Assembly: GCF_014656055.1 (NCBI RefSeq)
Contig: NZ_BNBR01000011.1
Coordinates: 1-46,429, forward strand
DNA: 46,429 nucleotides
DNA from: Streptomyces griseosporeus
Lineage (GTDB): Bacteria; Actinomycetota; Actinomycetes; Streptomycetales; Streptomycetaceae
Direction: 5' to 3'
The notes beneath the pieces were generated by a model. That model was not told where the DNA came from. It did not search any database and worked only from the letters and a program-made list of their open reading frames with translations. Below, piece by piece: positions 39,750 to 46,064 of this stretch (positions are counted from its first letter, which is position 1; every line of letters begins with the position of its first letter). The position numbers and the translations under genes are program-made.

Positions 39750-39980
39750 TCACAGGAACTCGGACAGGAAACCTTTGCGCCGTACAATTCCATTCACCCG
39801 ACCAACTGTGATGCCAAAAAGTTCCGCCACATCACCGGGTGAAATGTTGCGACGCTTCACCAGCTTCACAACGAGCCGCTCAAATTCTTTCAGTCGAGGC
39901 GTTCGCTGTTTGTTTTGATGTGCCGTCCGAACGGCGAAAAGAAGCTCCCTTTCACCGTTCGTCAGGCCTTCAATTTTCAC
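39750..39980 (-). CDS. Small HTH DNA-binding protein, 76 aa
   Basis: GTG at 39980 overlaps the preceding stop (GTGA). An N-terminal basic helix (LLFAVRTAHQNKQRTPRLKE) is followed by a HTH: NISPGDVAELFGITVGRVNG (about 45-64). It directly follows a GntR-like winged-helix gene, so the two form a regulator pair. It likely acts on promoters of the leftward arm. Confidence 0.75.
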   Translation of the reverse strand: MKIEGLTNGERELLFAVRTAHQNKQRTPRLKEFERLVVKLVKRRNISPGDVAELFGITVGRVNGIVRRKGFLSEFL

Positions 39981-40531
39981 GCGACTTCATAACCAAGGCG
40001 AAGATTGTCCGGGTTAATGGGCTTAATAAGATTGTAGCCCACAAGAATCTTGATAGCGTCACGAATTGACCTGCTGCCGCACTGAAACTCAGCAGCCAAT
40101 TCACGCCCCGAAGGAAGCGGCATGCCAGGCGCCATCGGTTCAACGTGCTTGTGGTAAATGTCCTTCGCTACGCGATCGGCCAGCATTGAGCCGAACTTGA
40201 TTTCCTTCGGCTGCTCAGGAAGTTCGGGCCCAGTCGGTTCGTCCAGTTCAGGGAAAGTGTCAGGCTGCATAATTTCAGCCTTCACCTTTTCAGCGCTCGG
40301 CTCAAACTTCTTCAGCTTCGGCTTCGACTTAGGCGCAAGATGCTCATTCAACATCGCCCGAACTTCAGGCTCGGGAATACCGGTGACAGCCGAAATGTCA
40401 GGCACATCCAATCCCCCACCCGACTGACTGAAAAGCTTTCCGACGAGCCTAATCACCTTCTTCTTTTGGACCTGCGTGTGGTAGTAGCGAACTAGCGCCA
40501 GAAGTTCCTTTTCGTCTTTGTTCAAGGCCAC
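39977..40531 (-). CDS. GntR-like winged-helix regulator
   Basis: GTG at 40531 with GAAAGGGTTC upstream; 184 aa. The C-terminal 65 residues include a winged helix of GntR type: MPLPSGRELAAEFQCGSRSI then RDAIKILVGYNLIKP (about 137-172), preceded by a Pro/Glu-rich linker (about 70-110). The N-terminal part is a second helical domain with basic patches (YYHTQVQKKKVIRLVGKLFS). Located just below a tRNA-like element. It probably regulates early promoters. Confidence 0.75.
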   Translation of the reverse strand: MALNKDEKELLALVRYYHTQVQKKKVIRLVGKLFSQSGGGLDVPDISAVTGIPEPEVRAMLNEHLAPKSKPKLKKFEPSAEKVKAEIMQPDTFPELDEPTGPELPEQPKEIKFGSMLADRVAKDIYHKHVEPMAPGMPLPSGRELAAEFQCGSRSIRDAIKILVGYNLIKPINPDNLRLGYEVA

Positions 40532-40557
40532 TTTGAACCCTTTCTTTTAGCGTGGAG

Positions 40558-40639
40558 TGGCCCCGTCGGGAGTCGAACCCGAAACAAAATGAAGTTGGGA
40601 GGGGTGGTTTCCGCTTCAATTTGCACCGCATGCGGGGCC
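40558..40639 (-). tRNA. tRNA-like element (atypical or remnant)
   Basis: On the minus strand a tRNA-like 3' half is clear: T-arm TCGGG-TTCGACT-CCCGA followed by acceptor CGGGGCC and discriminator A; the matching 5' acceptor GGCCCCG is at 40639-40633, total 82 nt. But no standard D-arm or anticodon arm with a 7-nt loop can be drawn: the interior instead forms TGAAG...CTTCA closing a 19-nt loop. It could be a decayed tRNA, an unusual tRNA, or a host-tRNA-like attachment site. No integrase was found. Confidence 0.4.
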
Positions 40640-40646
40640 TTGTTAC

Positions 40647-40826
40647 TTAACGCCAGTTCTTCATGAACTTGTTGACCTTCTTACGGTCACGTCGCTTCTG
40701 CGCAGGCGTCAAACGACGCACACCATTCTGAGCGTAGTAATGATGCAGCCGCGACTTACCATTAAGCGTCTTAACTCGGTTCAGTCGACTCATAAGATGA
40801 ATGTCGTCACCGGTGTAAGCAATCAT
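40647..40826 (-). CDS. Small basic protein, 59 aa
   Basis: ATG at 40826 with AAGGAGAGGCC upstream; stop TAA 40647-40649, 8 bases above the tRNA-like element. Strongly basic: SRLNRVKTLNGKSRLHHYYA and PAQKRRDRKKVNKFMKNWR. Probably RNA- or DNA-binding by charge. No family is recognised. Confidence 0.7.
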   Translation of the reverse strand: MIAYTGDDIHLMSRLNRVKTLNGKSRLHHYYAQNGVRRLTPAQKRRDRKKVNKFMKNWR

Positions 40827-40857
40827 TTTGGCCTCTCCTTAGTTTTGAGGTGAGGGT

Positions 40858-40960
40858 GAAAAGTGGCAGCCTGGCAGAGTGAAGGCGCCCAACCAACCCT
40901 TTGAAACAGCCATTTAGATTTGCCGTCCTAGCCTGCTTCAAATGCGCCCTGCCACTTTTC
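40858..40960 (-). promoter_or_regulatory. Long-range inverted repeat before the 59-aa gene
   Basis: GAAAAGTGGCAG (40858-40869) and CTGCCACTTTTC (40949-40960) are perfect 12-bp complements with 79 bases between. On the minus-strand mRNA the element lies after the 69-aa gene's stop (40990) and about 20 bases before the Shine-Dalgarno of the gene at 40826. Confidence 0.6.
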
Positions 40961-40989
40961 CTTACCGGGTTGTCCGACCACTCGAAAGT

Positions 40990-41199
40990 TTAACTTGCGC
41001 TATCGCTTTCGCTGAACTTTTCCGGCGCCGTGCTTTCGTCCTCGACGCCCTCAAATTCCGCCCGACATTCAGCCGAGCAAAACATCGGGTCTCCTTCTTC
41101 ACCAGATTTGTCTTCGACCGGCTCTGTTTCGCAATTAGCGCACGGCTTGTTTCCTAGACCGCAGCCACCGAAAGCCACAAGGTCGTAGTTGTAATTCAT
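40990..41199 (-). CDS. Small Cys-rich protein, 69 aa
   Basis: ATG at 41199 with GGAGGTGGTG upstream. Cysteines: GGCGLGNKPCANCETE (C, CxxC) and FCSAECRAE (CxxxC), a zinc-knuckle-like plan; the C-terminus is acidic and Ser-rich. Several neighbours show the same kind of layout. The function is unknown. Confidence 0.65.
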   Translation of the reverse strand: MNYNYDLVAFGGCGLGNKPCANCETEPVEDKSGEEGDPMFCSAECRAEFEGVEDESTAPEKFSESDSAS

Positions 41200-41201
41200 T
41201 T

Positions 41202-41309
41202 TCACCACCTCCAATAGCCGGGGGAATCGCGCGCCCAGTCAAACGGCACGCAAGAGAAGCAGTCGCAATCCTCCTCGTGAGTTTCTTCGTCAGCTGATTC
41301 CGACTGCAT
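41202..41309 (-). CDS. Tiny Cys/Trp-rich protein, 35 aa
   Basis: ATG at 41309 inside the end of the previous gene; stop TGA 41202-41204, just before the next gene's start. Acidic N-terminus, then DCDCFSCVPFDWARDSPGYW, a CxCxxC group with a Trp-rich tail. This composition is far from random and similar frames recur in actinobacteriophages. Function unknown; a metal-binding peptide is plausible. Confidence 0.6.
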   Translation of the reverse strand: MQSESADEETHEEDCDCFSCVPFDWARDSPGYWRW

Positions 41310-41508
41310 TCCACGTCCAGCCTTCAAAAGCTTCCTGATGCAATTCGCTTTCAGGATTACTGTGGGCTTCCTTGCTTTCGTCTACCTCGTGACCCTTTCG
41401 CCGCATGCAAACGCCAGGACCATCCCACATTTCAACCTCATCAAGGCAAAGCTCTTCGTCGGGAAGGCTGTCGTCTCGGTTTGTGTCGTCGTAGAACTTT
41501 CTGGGCAC
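41290..41508 (-). CDS. Small acidic protein, 72 aa
   Basis: GTG at 41508 with GGGGGATTAAA upstream. Sequence is rich in Asp/Glu (YDDTNRDDSLPDEELCLDEV) with CxxxxxxxxxxxxC (LCLDEV, GVCMRRKGH) and a Trp-containing end (FEGWTWNAVGIS). It overlaps the next gene by 20 bases. No motif is recognised. Confidence 0.6.
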   Translation of the reverse strand: MPRKFYDDTNRDDSLPDEELCLDEVEMWDGPGVCMRRKGHEVDESKEAHSNPESELHQEAFEGWTWNAVGIS

Positions 41509-41509
41509 T

Positions 41510-41680
41510 TTAATCCCCCAGCATGGAAAGAACTTCGAGCAGCTTCTTGAAAGGCTCAGAAAAGGTGTCGCTGTTCACCGAGTGAAAAACCCTTGCTGCG
41601 TCAGCGGCAATTTCTCCCGCCTCCCGCGCATCGCAGGAGAACTCGACGTTGATCTGACTCGTCGGCGGCTTGATATGCAT
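41510..41680 (-). CDS. Small hypothetical protein, 56 aa
   Basis: ATG at 41680, stop TAA 41510-41512, one base before the next start. Contains one Cys and amphipathic helices (FSCDAREAGEIAADAARVFH; PFKKLLEVLSMLGD). Composition is natural and spacing is coupled. The function is unknown. Confidence 0.6.
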   Translation of the reverse strand: MHIKPPTSQINVEFSCDAREAGEIAADAARVFHSVNSDTFSEPFKKLLEVLSMLGD

Positions 41681-41692
41681 TTAGTTTTCCCC

Positions 41693-41947
41693 TTACGCGA
41701 CAATCGTCACATCGTGCATGGCTTCGACATGAATACTGCCAAAATTGATTGGCGCGTCACCGTATTCCAGCACCTTAGTGACTGCGTCGTTTTCGTTTAC
41801 TGCTTCCACAATGTACGAATGACCGTTGCTCCCGTCATTCGCTACGTTGTTGCGGTACTTCACGAACACCCGAAACATGACCTTTTCAGGCTCCTTGCTT
41901 TCGGCGCTCGTGAAAGCGCTGCTGAATTCTGCGTCGTGACTTTCCAT
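41693..41947 (-). CDS. Hypothetical protein, 84 aa
   Basis: ATG at 41947 with GGAGGGGAAAA upstream; internal ATG at residue 24 is less likely. The N-terminus is Ser/Ala/Glu-rich; the C-terminal 60 residues (MFRVFVKYRNNVANDGSNGH then VEAVNENDAVTKVLEYGDAP) have the alpha/beta layout of small phage proteins of unknown function. Preceded by a nested hairpin (41971-42057). Confidence 0.65.
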   Translation of the reverse strand: MESHDAEFSSAFTSAESKEPEKVMFRVFVKYRNNVANDGSNGHSYIVEAVNENDAVTKVLEYGDAPINFGSIHVEAMHDVTIVA

Positions 41948-41970
41948 TTTTCCCCTCCGCGTTGTTTTGG

Positions 41971-42057
41971 CCTCAAAGGCTGGGGTGACGCCTGTAAGAA
42001 AGGCGCACGCGAAGCGTGTGCTATTCTGTAGGGTTCACCCCAGCCTGGTGTTTGAGG
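41971..42057 (-). promoter_or_regulatory. Nested inverted repeat between two genes
   Basis: CCTCAAA (41971-41977) / TTTGAGG (42051-42057) encloses GGCTGGGGTGA (41978-41988) / TCACCCCAGCC (42035-42045), both perfect, with an inner GCAC-GC-gaa-GC-GTGTGC hairpin. It fills the gap directly after the 66-aa gene's stop (42058) and ends close to the Shine-Dalgarno of the 84-aa gene. Confidence 0.75.
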
Positions 42058-42258
42058 TCAGTTCTTTGTGATGCGAATTTCAAGCCCATCAAAGTGAGCG
42101 AAGTTTAGGGTAATGTGATTCCCCTCCTCCCCCCACGTCACCGTGCAACTACCGACGCTTTGCGCTTCATCGAAAAGTCGCGCCGGAATGTGAATCGAGC
42201 CGAAGTTGTCTTCGCCCTCGTTTGCGGTGACCTCGATTGTTGCCCACTCGTCACTCAT
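42058..42258 (-). CDS. Small hypothetical protein, 66 aa
   Basis: ATG at 42258 directly after the previous stop. Beta-rich (WATIEVTANEGEDNFGSIHI; SCTVTWGEEGNHITLNFAHF), a small all-beta fold. Ends exactly at a nested hairpin. Shares its FGSIH element with the 84-aa protein downstream, hinting at distant duplication. The function is unknown. Confidence 0.65.
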   Translation of the reverse strand: MSDEWATIEVTANEGEDNFGSIHIPARLFDEAQSVGSCTVTWGEEGNHITLNFAHFDGLEIRITKN

Positions 42259-42627
42259 TTAGTGCCCCATCAGGTACTTGAGCTTAGCCGACATTTCCGG
42301 GTCGTCCTCCATGACAAACCCAGCAACAATCTGCTTCAGGAGAACATCGAGCGGGACGCGTCGCTTCAGAATCTCGAAGCGGAATTCGTGCTCATCCGTC
42401 TTCGGCCAGATGCGCAGGACCATTTCACTGCGCTGCGCCAAATGAGTCGACGCGAAAGGAACGCACTCGGGGGGCTGCGGCCTTTCACGGCGTGCGACTA
42501 CATCCCCATTAGGGAGAATGTAGATGACTGTCGGCCACGTCGGATCCGGCTCAGGATCAGGATCCGTGCTGGCGAAAACCCTTCTCGGCGGACCTGAAAT
42601 ACTGTCTACCCACATTTCATCTGACAC
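42259..42627 (-). CDS. Hypothetical protein, 122 aa
   Basis: GTG at 42627. N-terminal polar and Pro-rich segment (SGPPRRVFASTDPDPEPDPT), then beta strands (TVIYILPNGDVVARRERPQP) and a helical C-terminus (LKRRVPLDVLLKQIVAGFVM). Downstream gene adjoins without gap. No recognised family. Confidence 0.65.
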   Translation of the reverse strand: MSDEMWVDSISGPPRRVFASTDPDPEPDPTWPTVIYILPNGDVVARRERPQPPECVPFASTHLAQRSEMVLRIWPKTDEHEFRFEILKRRVPLDVLLKQIVAGFVMEDDPEMSAKLKYLMGH

Positions 42628-42629
42628 GC

Positions 42630-42911
42630 CTAGGCAACCTTTCTCAGTTCGATGCGCTTGATAATGAACGAACTTTCGGGGGTGGGAAACTCAGCAAACT
42701 CACCCTCGAAATTCCAGCCAGCGTCAATCCGCAGGAAATCAAGCTTGTCGTTATGCTTATCGAGCAAAGCCTGAACAAACCTACCTGCGATTTCAGTACT
42801 GAAGCACTTTGCTATCTGGCAGCAAAGTTCCAGAAAGTCAGCTGTCACCCCACTATGTGTGAAAGGTGGCCCATCACCATCCTCTACACCATGTAGATGG
42901 TACTCGAACAA
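42630..42911 (-). CDS. Hypothetical protein, 93 aa
   Basis: TTG at 42911 follows the previous stop by one base, with AAAGGAGGGCG upstream; the longer open frame from 43040 lies inside the neighbour. Contains a helix (TADFLELCCQIAKCFSTEIA; GRFVQALLDKH) and a strand-rich end. Three Cys but no pairing pattern. The function is unknown. Confidence 0.6.
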   Translation of the reverse strand: MFEYHLHGVEDGDGPPFTHSGVTADFLELCCQIAKCFSTEIAGRFVQALLDKHNDKLDFLRIDAGWNFEGEFAEFPTPESSFIIKRIELRKVA

Positions 42912-42912
42912 A

Positions 42913-43218
42913 TTACTCGCCCTCCTTTGTGGGGTCGGTGACGTTCTGGTAGTCGAGCTTTTCGGTCGTGTTGAAAACGTTGTAGTGAGGCTTTCCGTCC
43001 TTACGATCCGCCCACGTGAGAAGAGCGGCGCAGATTTCACGAGCCGTGCGGGTGTCGCGAATCGCAGTGGCGAAACCTAGTGAACCGAGGATCGAGATTT
43101 CATCCTCATTGAACTTTAGGGTAAGTGAATCTTCTTCGACGAGTACGGGCACGTCCAATTCGTAATCCCGACCCTCGGTAATCGCGTCGATCATTTCGAC
43201 GACCTGCTCAACGTTCAT
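42913..43218 (-). CDS. Hypothetical protein, 101 aa
   Basis: ATG at 43218 overlaps the Zn-protein stop by four bases. Helical N-terminus (NVEQVVEMIDAITEGRDYEL), acidic middle, then a helix-rich segment (RTAREICAALLTWADRKDGK). Resembles small replication-operon proteins without known function. Confidence 0.65.
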   Translation of the reverse strand: MNVEQVVEMIDAITEGRDYELDVPVLVEEDSLTLKFNEDEISILGSLGFATAIRDTRTAREICAALLTWADRKDGKPHYNVFNTTEKLDYQNVTDPTKEGE

Positions 43219-43502
43219 TCATCATCCTCGAAATGTGCATTGATGAAGTCGCGAAGCTTCAACGCTTCAGTCTTGGTGTAATTGTTAGGACCAATGTCTA
43301 GAGTCTGGTCCTTTCCGTTGTACTTAACCAGGACGGCGTCCGCATAATCGTCGTCCAACCAAATGGCAGGCAACATTTCCTGACGCTGATCACACCTTAC
43401 CGTGTGCTCATTTCCGTTCTGGCATCCAATGCAGCAGAACCAGAATTGATCCTTGGAGGCGAATGGCTTTCTATTGCAGCCGGTACGCTCGCAAGTTTCC
43501 AT
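43215..43502 (-). CDS. Zinc-binding protein with C4-type groups, 95 aa
   Basis: ATG at 43502. N-terminal CERTGCNRKP, then WFCCIGCQNGNEHTVRCDQR: six Cys with a His, the layout of zinc-ribbon proteins found in phages of actinobacteria. The C-terminal half is alpha/beta (VLVKYNGKDQTLDIGPNNYT; LKLRDFINAHFEDDE). Likely binds nucleic acid or protein via zinc. Confidence 0.7.
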   Translation of the reverse strand: METCERTGCNRKPFASKDQFWFCCIGCQNGNEHTVRCDQRQEMLPAIWLDDDYADAVLVKYNGKDQTLDIGPNNYTKTEALKLRDFINAHFEDDE

Positions 43503-43503
43503 G

Positions 43504-43608
43504 TCATCCCCCTAGGTCAGCCTCGCTGATAAAGTTCTCGCAGCTCGAATCGCATTCACCCATCATCAATTGACCTGCGCAGCAAGGCTCTTCGTTTTCG
43601 TCAGTCAC
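43504..43608 (-). CDS. Tiny Cys-rich protein, 34 aa
   Basis: GTG at 43608 with GAGGAGGGGAAAGTAA upstream, stop TGA 43504-43506, two bases... immediately before the next gene (ATG 43502). Contains EEPCCAGQLMMGECDSSCEN: four Cys in 34 residues. The coupling and composition support a real gene. The function is unknown. Confidence 0.6.
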   Translation of the reverse strand: MTDENEEPCCAGQLMMGECDSSCENFISEADLGG

Positions 43609-43626
43609 TTACTTTCCCCTCCTCGT

Positions 43627-43686
43627 CTAGTCTTTCAAGGCCGGGCACCTAACATTTTGCTAGATGCCCGTCCCTTCAAAGGCTAG
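43627..43686 (-). promoter_or_regulatory. Nested inverted repeat before a tiny gene
   Basis: CTAGTCTTTCAAGG (43627-43640) pairs with CCTTCAAAGGCTAG (43673-43686) at 12 of 14 positions, enclosing CGGGCA / TGCCCG. It begins at the stop codon of the 34-aa gene at 43683 and ends next to a Shine-Dalgarno (GAGGAGG). Confidence 0.65.
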
Positions 43687-43787
43687 CTCGAAATGACAAT
43701 CGCTGCGGGCTTACCGTTTCCGTGAACCCACTTGTGACGCCGCGAATCGAACCTGACCTTTTCCTTACAGCTTGCGCATCGCATCAT
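43683..43787 (-). CDS. Tiny zinc-knuckle-like protein, 34 aa
   Basis: ATG at 43787 overlaps the previous stop (ATGA); a second ATG follows directly. CASCKEKVRFDSRRHKWVHG holds a CxxC and two His, then a short hydrophobic end (AAIVISS). A minimal CxxC-HxxxH site is conceivable. The function is unknown. Confidence 0.6.
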   Translation of the reverse strand: MMRCASCKEKVRFDSRRHKWVHGNGKPAAIVISS

Positions 43788-43975
43788 GGCTCCATTGTTA
43801 TCTCAACGTGCACATCACGAACCGCGAAACCAATCATGCAAGCGCCAAGCAGAAACGCGACCAGCACGAACACTCGCGAAAAAACTTTGCGTCCGAATGG
43901 CACGATTGAAATGACTCGTTCGCCGCTTCGCTTTTCTGACCTCGATTTCGGCTTCCGATGCTTGCCCCGCCCCAC
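43784..43975 (-). CDS. Small membrane protein, 63 aa
   Basis: GTG at 43975 overlaps the previous stop (TAGTG). A highly basic N-terminus (RGKHRKPKSRSEKRSGER) is followed by a single hydrophobic helix (VFVLVAFLLGACMIGFAV, about 35-52). The basic-in, single-span topology fits a small inner-membrane protein. The function is unknown; membrane targeting is likely. Confidence 0.65.
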   Translation of the reverse strand: MGRGKHRKPKSRSEKRSGERVISIVPFGRKVFSRVFVLVAFLLGACMIGFAVRDVHVEITMEP

Positions 43976-44802
43976 TACTTTCCTCCACGAGATTCAACCC
44001 CCATTCCGAGCATGGATCGCGCCTGCTTAATTCGGAGTAGGACGTCGAATTCGCGTGAGGTGAAATGCTCGACCAAGACGTAGCCGATCTTTCCATTGTC
44101 ATTCCTTATGGCGCGATTACGTTCCTCCTGAATGACAGAGAGCATGTTCACGCACTCACGCAGCGTAGTGAGGAATTGCTCTGCTTCCGCCTTATTGAAC
44201 TTGTTGGTCAGCTCAAGCCACGCGTAAGTGCCGTCGTCCCAAAGTCGAACGACAAAGTCATCGAGGCTGAAGAAATCGAGGAAATCATCCCTGCCCTTAT
44301 TGGAGCAGAACACGAAACGCGTGATACCCAGGGCTTCAGCGCTCTCATCGATCGTAACCGTCGACGTGTCACGTCGATTGGGATTGAGGTTCCACGCCGT
44401 AAGAAGCTCACAGAAATGGTAGTGAATCTTCAGCGTGTGCTGGGGAAGATGCGCAGGCCAATCCAAGGCCGTACGCCAGCCGCGTGTAGAATCGTGGTCG
44501 GCAATGTCCGCAGGCATCTTCGGCATGATTTCGTCAAGCCGGTCCTGAAGCAGAGTGACGATAGCGTCAATTTCCATGCGGTCAGAAACCGTCAGTGGGA
44601 GATTGCCCTCACGGTAAGAGTTGAGCATGTTTTCGTATTCGATCAGGTGCCGCTTGAGAACCTGCATGCTCATTTCGTGAATGTGAGCCTCGAACCACTT
44701 TGACCGGCCGGGCTGAATTGCATTGACCGCAAAATTAGTGGGCTTCGCAAGCGAAATGCTTGTCGTGCCCACCGACACCTTATTGTCAGAAAGTTCAGTC
44801 AC
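43975..44802 (-). CDS. Hypothetical protein, 275 aa
   Basis: GTG at 44802 (protein starts MTELSDNKVS) with AAGGCGG six bases upstream; the frame is open to ATG 44835, which has no Shine-Dalgarno. Mixed alpha/beta with a helix-rich middle (IHEMSMQVLKRHLIEYENML; AIVTLLQDRLDEIMPKMPAD), a His-rich loop (LPQHTLKIHYHFCELL) and a C-terminal helical part. No known motif. Second large gene of the leftward operon and preceded by inverted repeats, so it is likely an early protein. Confidence 0.75.
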   Translation of the reverse strand: MTELSDNKVSVGTTSISLAKPTNFAVNAIQPGRSKWFEAHIHEMSMQVLKRHLIEYENMLNSYREGNLPLTVSDRMEIDAIVTLLQDRLDEIMPKMPADIADHDSTRGWRTALDWPAHLPQHTLKIHYHFCELLTAWNLNPNRRDTSTVTIDESAEALGITRFVFCSNKGRDDFLDFFSLDDFVVRLWDDGTYAWLELTNKFNKAEAEQFLTTLRECVNMLSVIQEERNRAIRNDNGKIGYVLVEHFTSREFDVLLRIKQARSMLGMGVESRGGK

Positions 44803-44852
44803 TTTTAACCGCCTTAGGTTCGTGAGTTGTGACATGAACGTGGGGGGTGACT

Positions 44853-44894
44853 TTTCACCCTACCAAACCAGGCCACTAGATCAGTAGGGTGAAA
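44853..44894 (-). promoter_or_regulatory. Inverted repeat before the 275-aa gene
   Basis: TTTCACCCTAC (44853-44863) / GTAGGGTGAAA (44884-44894), perfect 11-bp arms with 20 bases between. It lies right after the 53-aa gene's stop and about 35 bases before the Shine-Dalgarno of the 275-aa gene. CACCC/GGGTG in the arms echoes the stop-codon palindromes. Confidence 0.65.
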
Positions 44895-44902
44895 CTTAGG
44901 GT

Positions 44903-44918
44903 TCACTCGTTCGAGTGA
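44903..44918. repeat. Stop-codon palindrome TCACTCG-TT-CGAGTGA
   Basis: TCACTCGTTCGAGTGA (within the perfect 9+9 arms of 44901-44920) spans the last codons and stop of the 53-aa gene. It matches the site at 34418 except for one transition in each arm. No U-run follows, so an operator or stoperator-like role is more likely than termination. Confidence 0.75.
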
Positions 44919-45064
44919 ACATCCTTAACGGAAAGGGCGGCCTCAATGATGTGCTTGTCCAGATCGTAATGGAACGTGCACACCACGCCCTCATTTGGGT
45001 TACATGCGCAATTGATTCCCTCGTTAAGTTTGTCGATGTTGGTTGTGTTGGTTTCGTCGCTCAC
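44903..45064 (-). CDS. Small Cys-containing protein, 53 aa
   Basis: GTG at 45064 overlaps the winged-helix gene's stop (GTGA); stop TGA 44903-44905 within the palindrome. Contains NCACNPNEGVVCTFHYDLDK (CxC...C with a His) and helical ends. The Cys/His pattern again suggests a metal site. The function is unknown. Confidence 0.65.
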   Translation of the reverse strand: MSDETNTTNIDKLNEGINCACNPNEGVVCTFHYDLDKHIIEAALSVKDVHSNE

Positions 45065-45729
45065 TTATCTCCTCCGGTAACATATTCCACAGCCAGCTTG
45101 AAAAGCTCAGGATTCTTTTCTTGCGTACGTCGAACTTCGTACGCCATGCGATCCCTGTATTGAGCGTACCAAATTGGGCTATCGAGAAAACTCTCCATCA
45201 CCTGAATCATGTGTCGCAATTCAGTGATGTGGTTGTTGAGAAAGTTTCGCTGAGTTTCCAGAGCGTCGCTGTAGCCAGGCGACGTGTTCAGAATTACGTG
45301 CGCCATGCGCTTGCGAAGCTTGCGCTGGAATTCATCAGTGATCGCCCAATTCTCAGGCTTCACTTTGACAATGAACGGATACGGCTCAGCTTCCTCGTCT
45401 ACCATGAGGCGCAGAAAATCAGGCACGCTCACCAAATTTCCAGCCAGCGGAACAAGCGGCTGACCTTCTTCTGAAGCGGCCCAACTTGCGCTCAATCGTC
45501 CATAGAGCATTGCATTGTGCTGCTTCCCATATTCACGCAGGAAGCCACTTTTCACCAAACCGGTGATAGCTCGACGAACCGTTTGCTCACTCAAAGTTGG
45601 CTGCTGAAGTTCCCGAAGTTTTACGTTCACCCGATCAGTTGCCTCGCGAATGGTGAGCTTTTCACTTTCGTCAAACATTTCAAACACAAGGCTTTGGTTG
45701 GACAAAGCGATTTGTGAGGGCGTTGCCAT
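45061..45729 (-). CDS. Winged-helix regulator, first gene of the leftward operon
   Basis: ATG at 45729 with GGAGGTGA upstream; 222 aa. Residues about 10-75 form a winged helix: LTIREATDRVNVKLRELQQP, then TLSEQTVRRAITGLVKSGFL (recognition helix) and a wing (REYGKQHNAMLYGRL). The C-terminal two thirds are helical and probably mediate dimerisation or ligand binding (GYSDALETQRNFLNNHITEL). Sitting immediately below the main leftward promoter, it is the best candidate for an early regulator of that promoter or of the palindromes. Confidence 0.75.
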   Translation of the reverse strand: MATPSQIALSNQSLVFEMFDESEKLTIREATDRVNVKLRELQQPTLSEQTVRRAITGLVKSGFLREYGKQHNAMLYGRLSASWAASEEGQPLVPLAGNLVSVPDFLRLMVDEEAEPYPFIVKVKPENWAITDEFQRKLRKRMAHVILNTSPGYSDALETQRNFLNNHITELRHMIQVMESFLDSPIWYAQYRDRMAYEVRRTQEKNPELFKLAVEYVTGGDK

Positions 45730-45795
45730 TTGAAATCACCTCCCTGTCAAAGTTGAAACTGAGCCGGACCCATGGCCGGTGTGCACTATATGTCC

Positions 45796-45847
45796 ATTCT
45801 CCGGGTATCTCGTAAGGGTGTCAACGGGTAGTCTACCCTACCCGTTG
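45796..45847 (-). promoter_or_regulatory. Main leftward promoter with overlapping operator
   Basis: On the minus strand: -35 TTGACA (45824 to 45819), 17-bp spacer, -10 GAGAAT (45801 to 45796, 4 of 6 matches). A perfect inverted repeat CAACGGGTAG (45822-45831) / CTACCCGTTG (45838-45847) overlaps the upstream half of the -35, ideal for a repressor or activator. The downstream gene encodes a winged-helix protein. The promoter is a hexamer match only. Confidence 0.6.
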
Positions 45848-46047
45848 TCATTTTGGAAAAGTGTAAAAGTCGCAGGTCAGAGCTTGATCAACTGTAAAAG
45901 TCATCGGACTCACAGTCAGACTGACACTCCTTTCAGTCGGTCTGTCTGTGAGGTCCAGGGATGTTGACATGGGGGTGTAAATGTCCGATTTTGCACGAAA
46001 GTCGGATAGAGGCGCGAAAGTCACGCTTCACCCGTTAGGGGTAGGTA

Positions 46048-46063
46048 TCACCCATATGGGTGA
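46048..46063. repeat. Stop-codon palindrome TCACCCATATGGGTGA
   Basis: A perfect 16-bp palindrome one base after the stop codon (46065-46067) of the 47-aa gene. It is the fourth member of the CACYC-N4-GRGTG set (with 34418, 44903 and the terminator core at 11-26). It lacks a U-run. A related but imperfect TCACTTATAGGTGA is at 46274-46287. Confidence 0.7.
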
Positions 46064-46064
46064 A

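Larger units (their letters stand above)
45730..46064. promoter_or_regulatory. Control region of the leftward operon
   Basis: 335 bases without a gene. It contains the main leftward promoter and overlapping inverted repeat (listed separately), the imperfect hairpin 45906-45956 (GGAC-TCACAG-T-CAGAC-T-GAC with two mismatches and one bulge), a plus-strand TTGACA (45965-45970) with a poor -10, and the palindrome at 46048-46063. AAAAGT repeats occur near 45857-45900. Nothing else recognisable. Confidence 0.5.
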
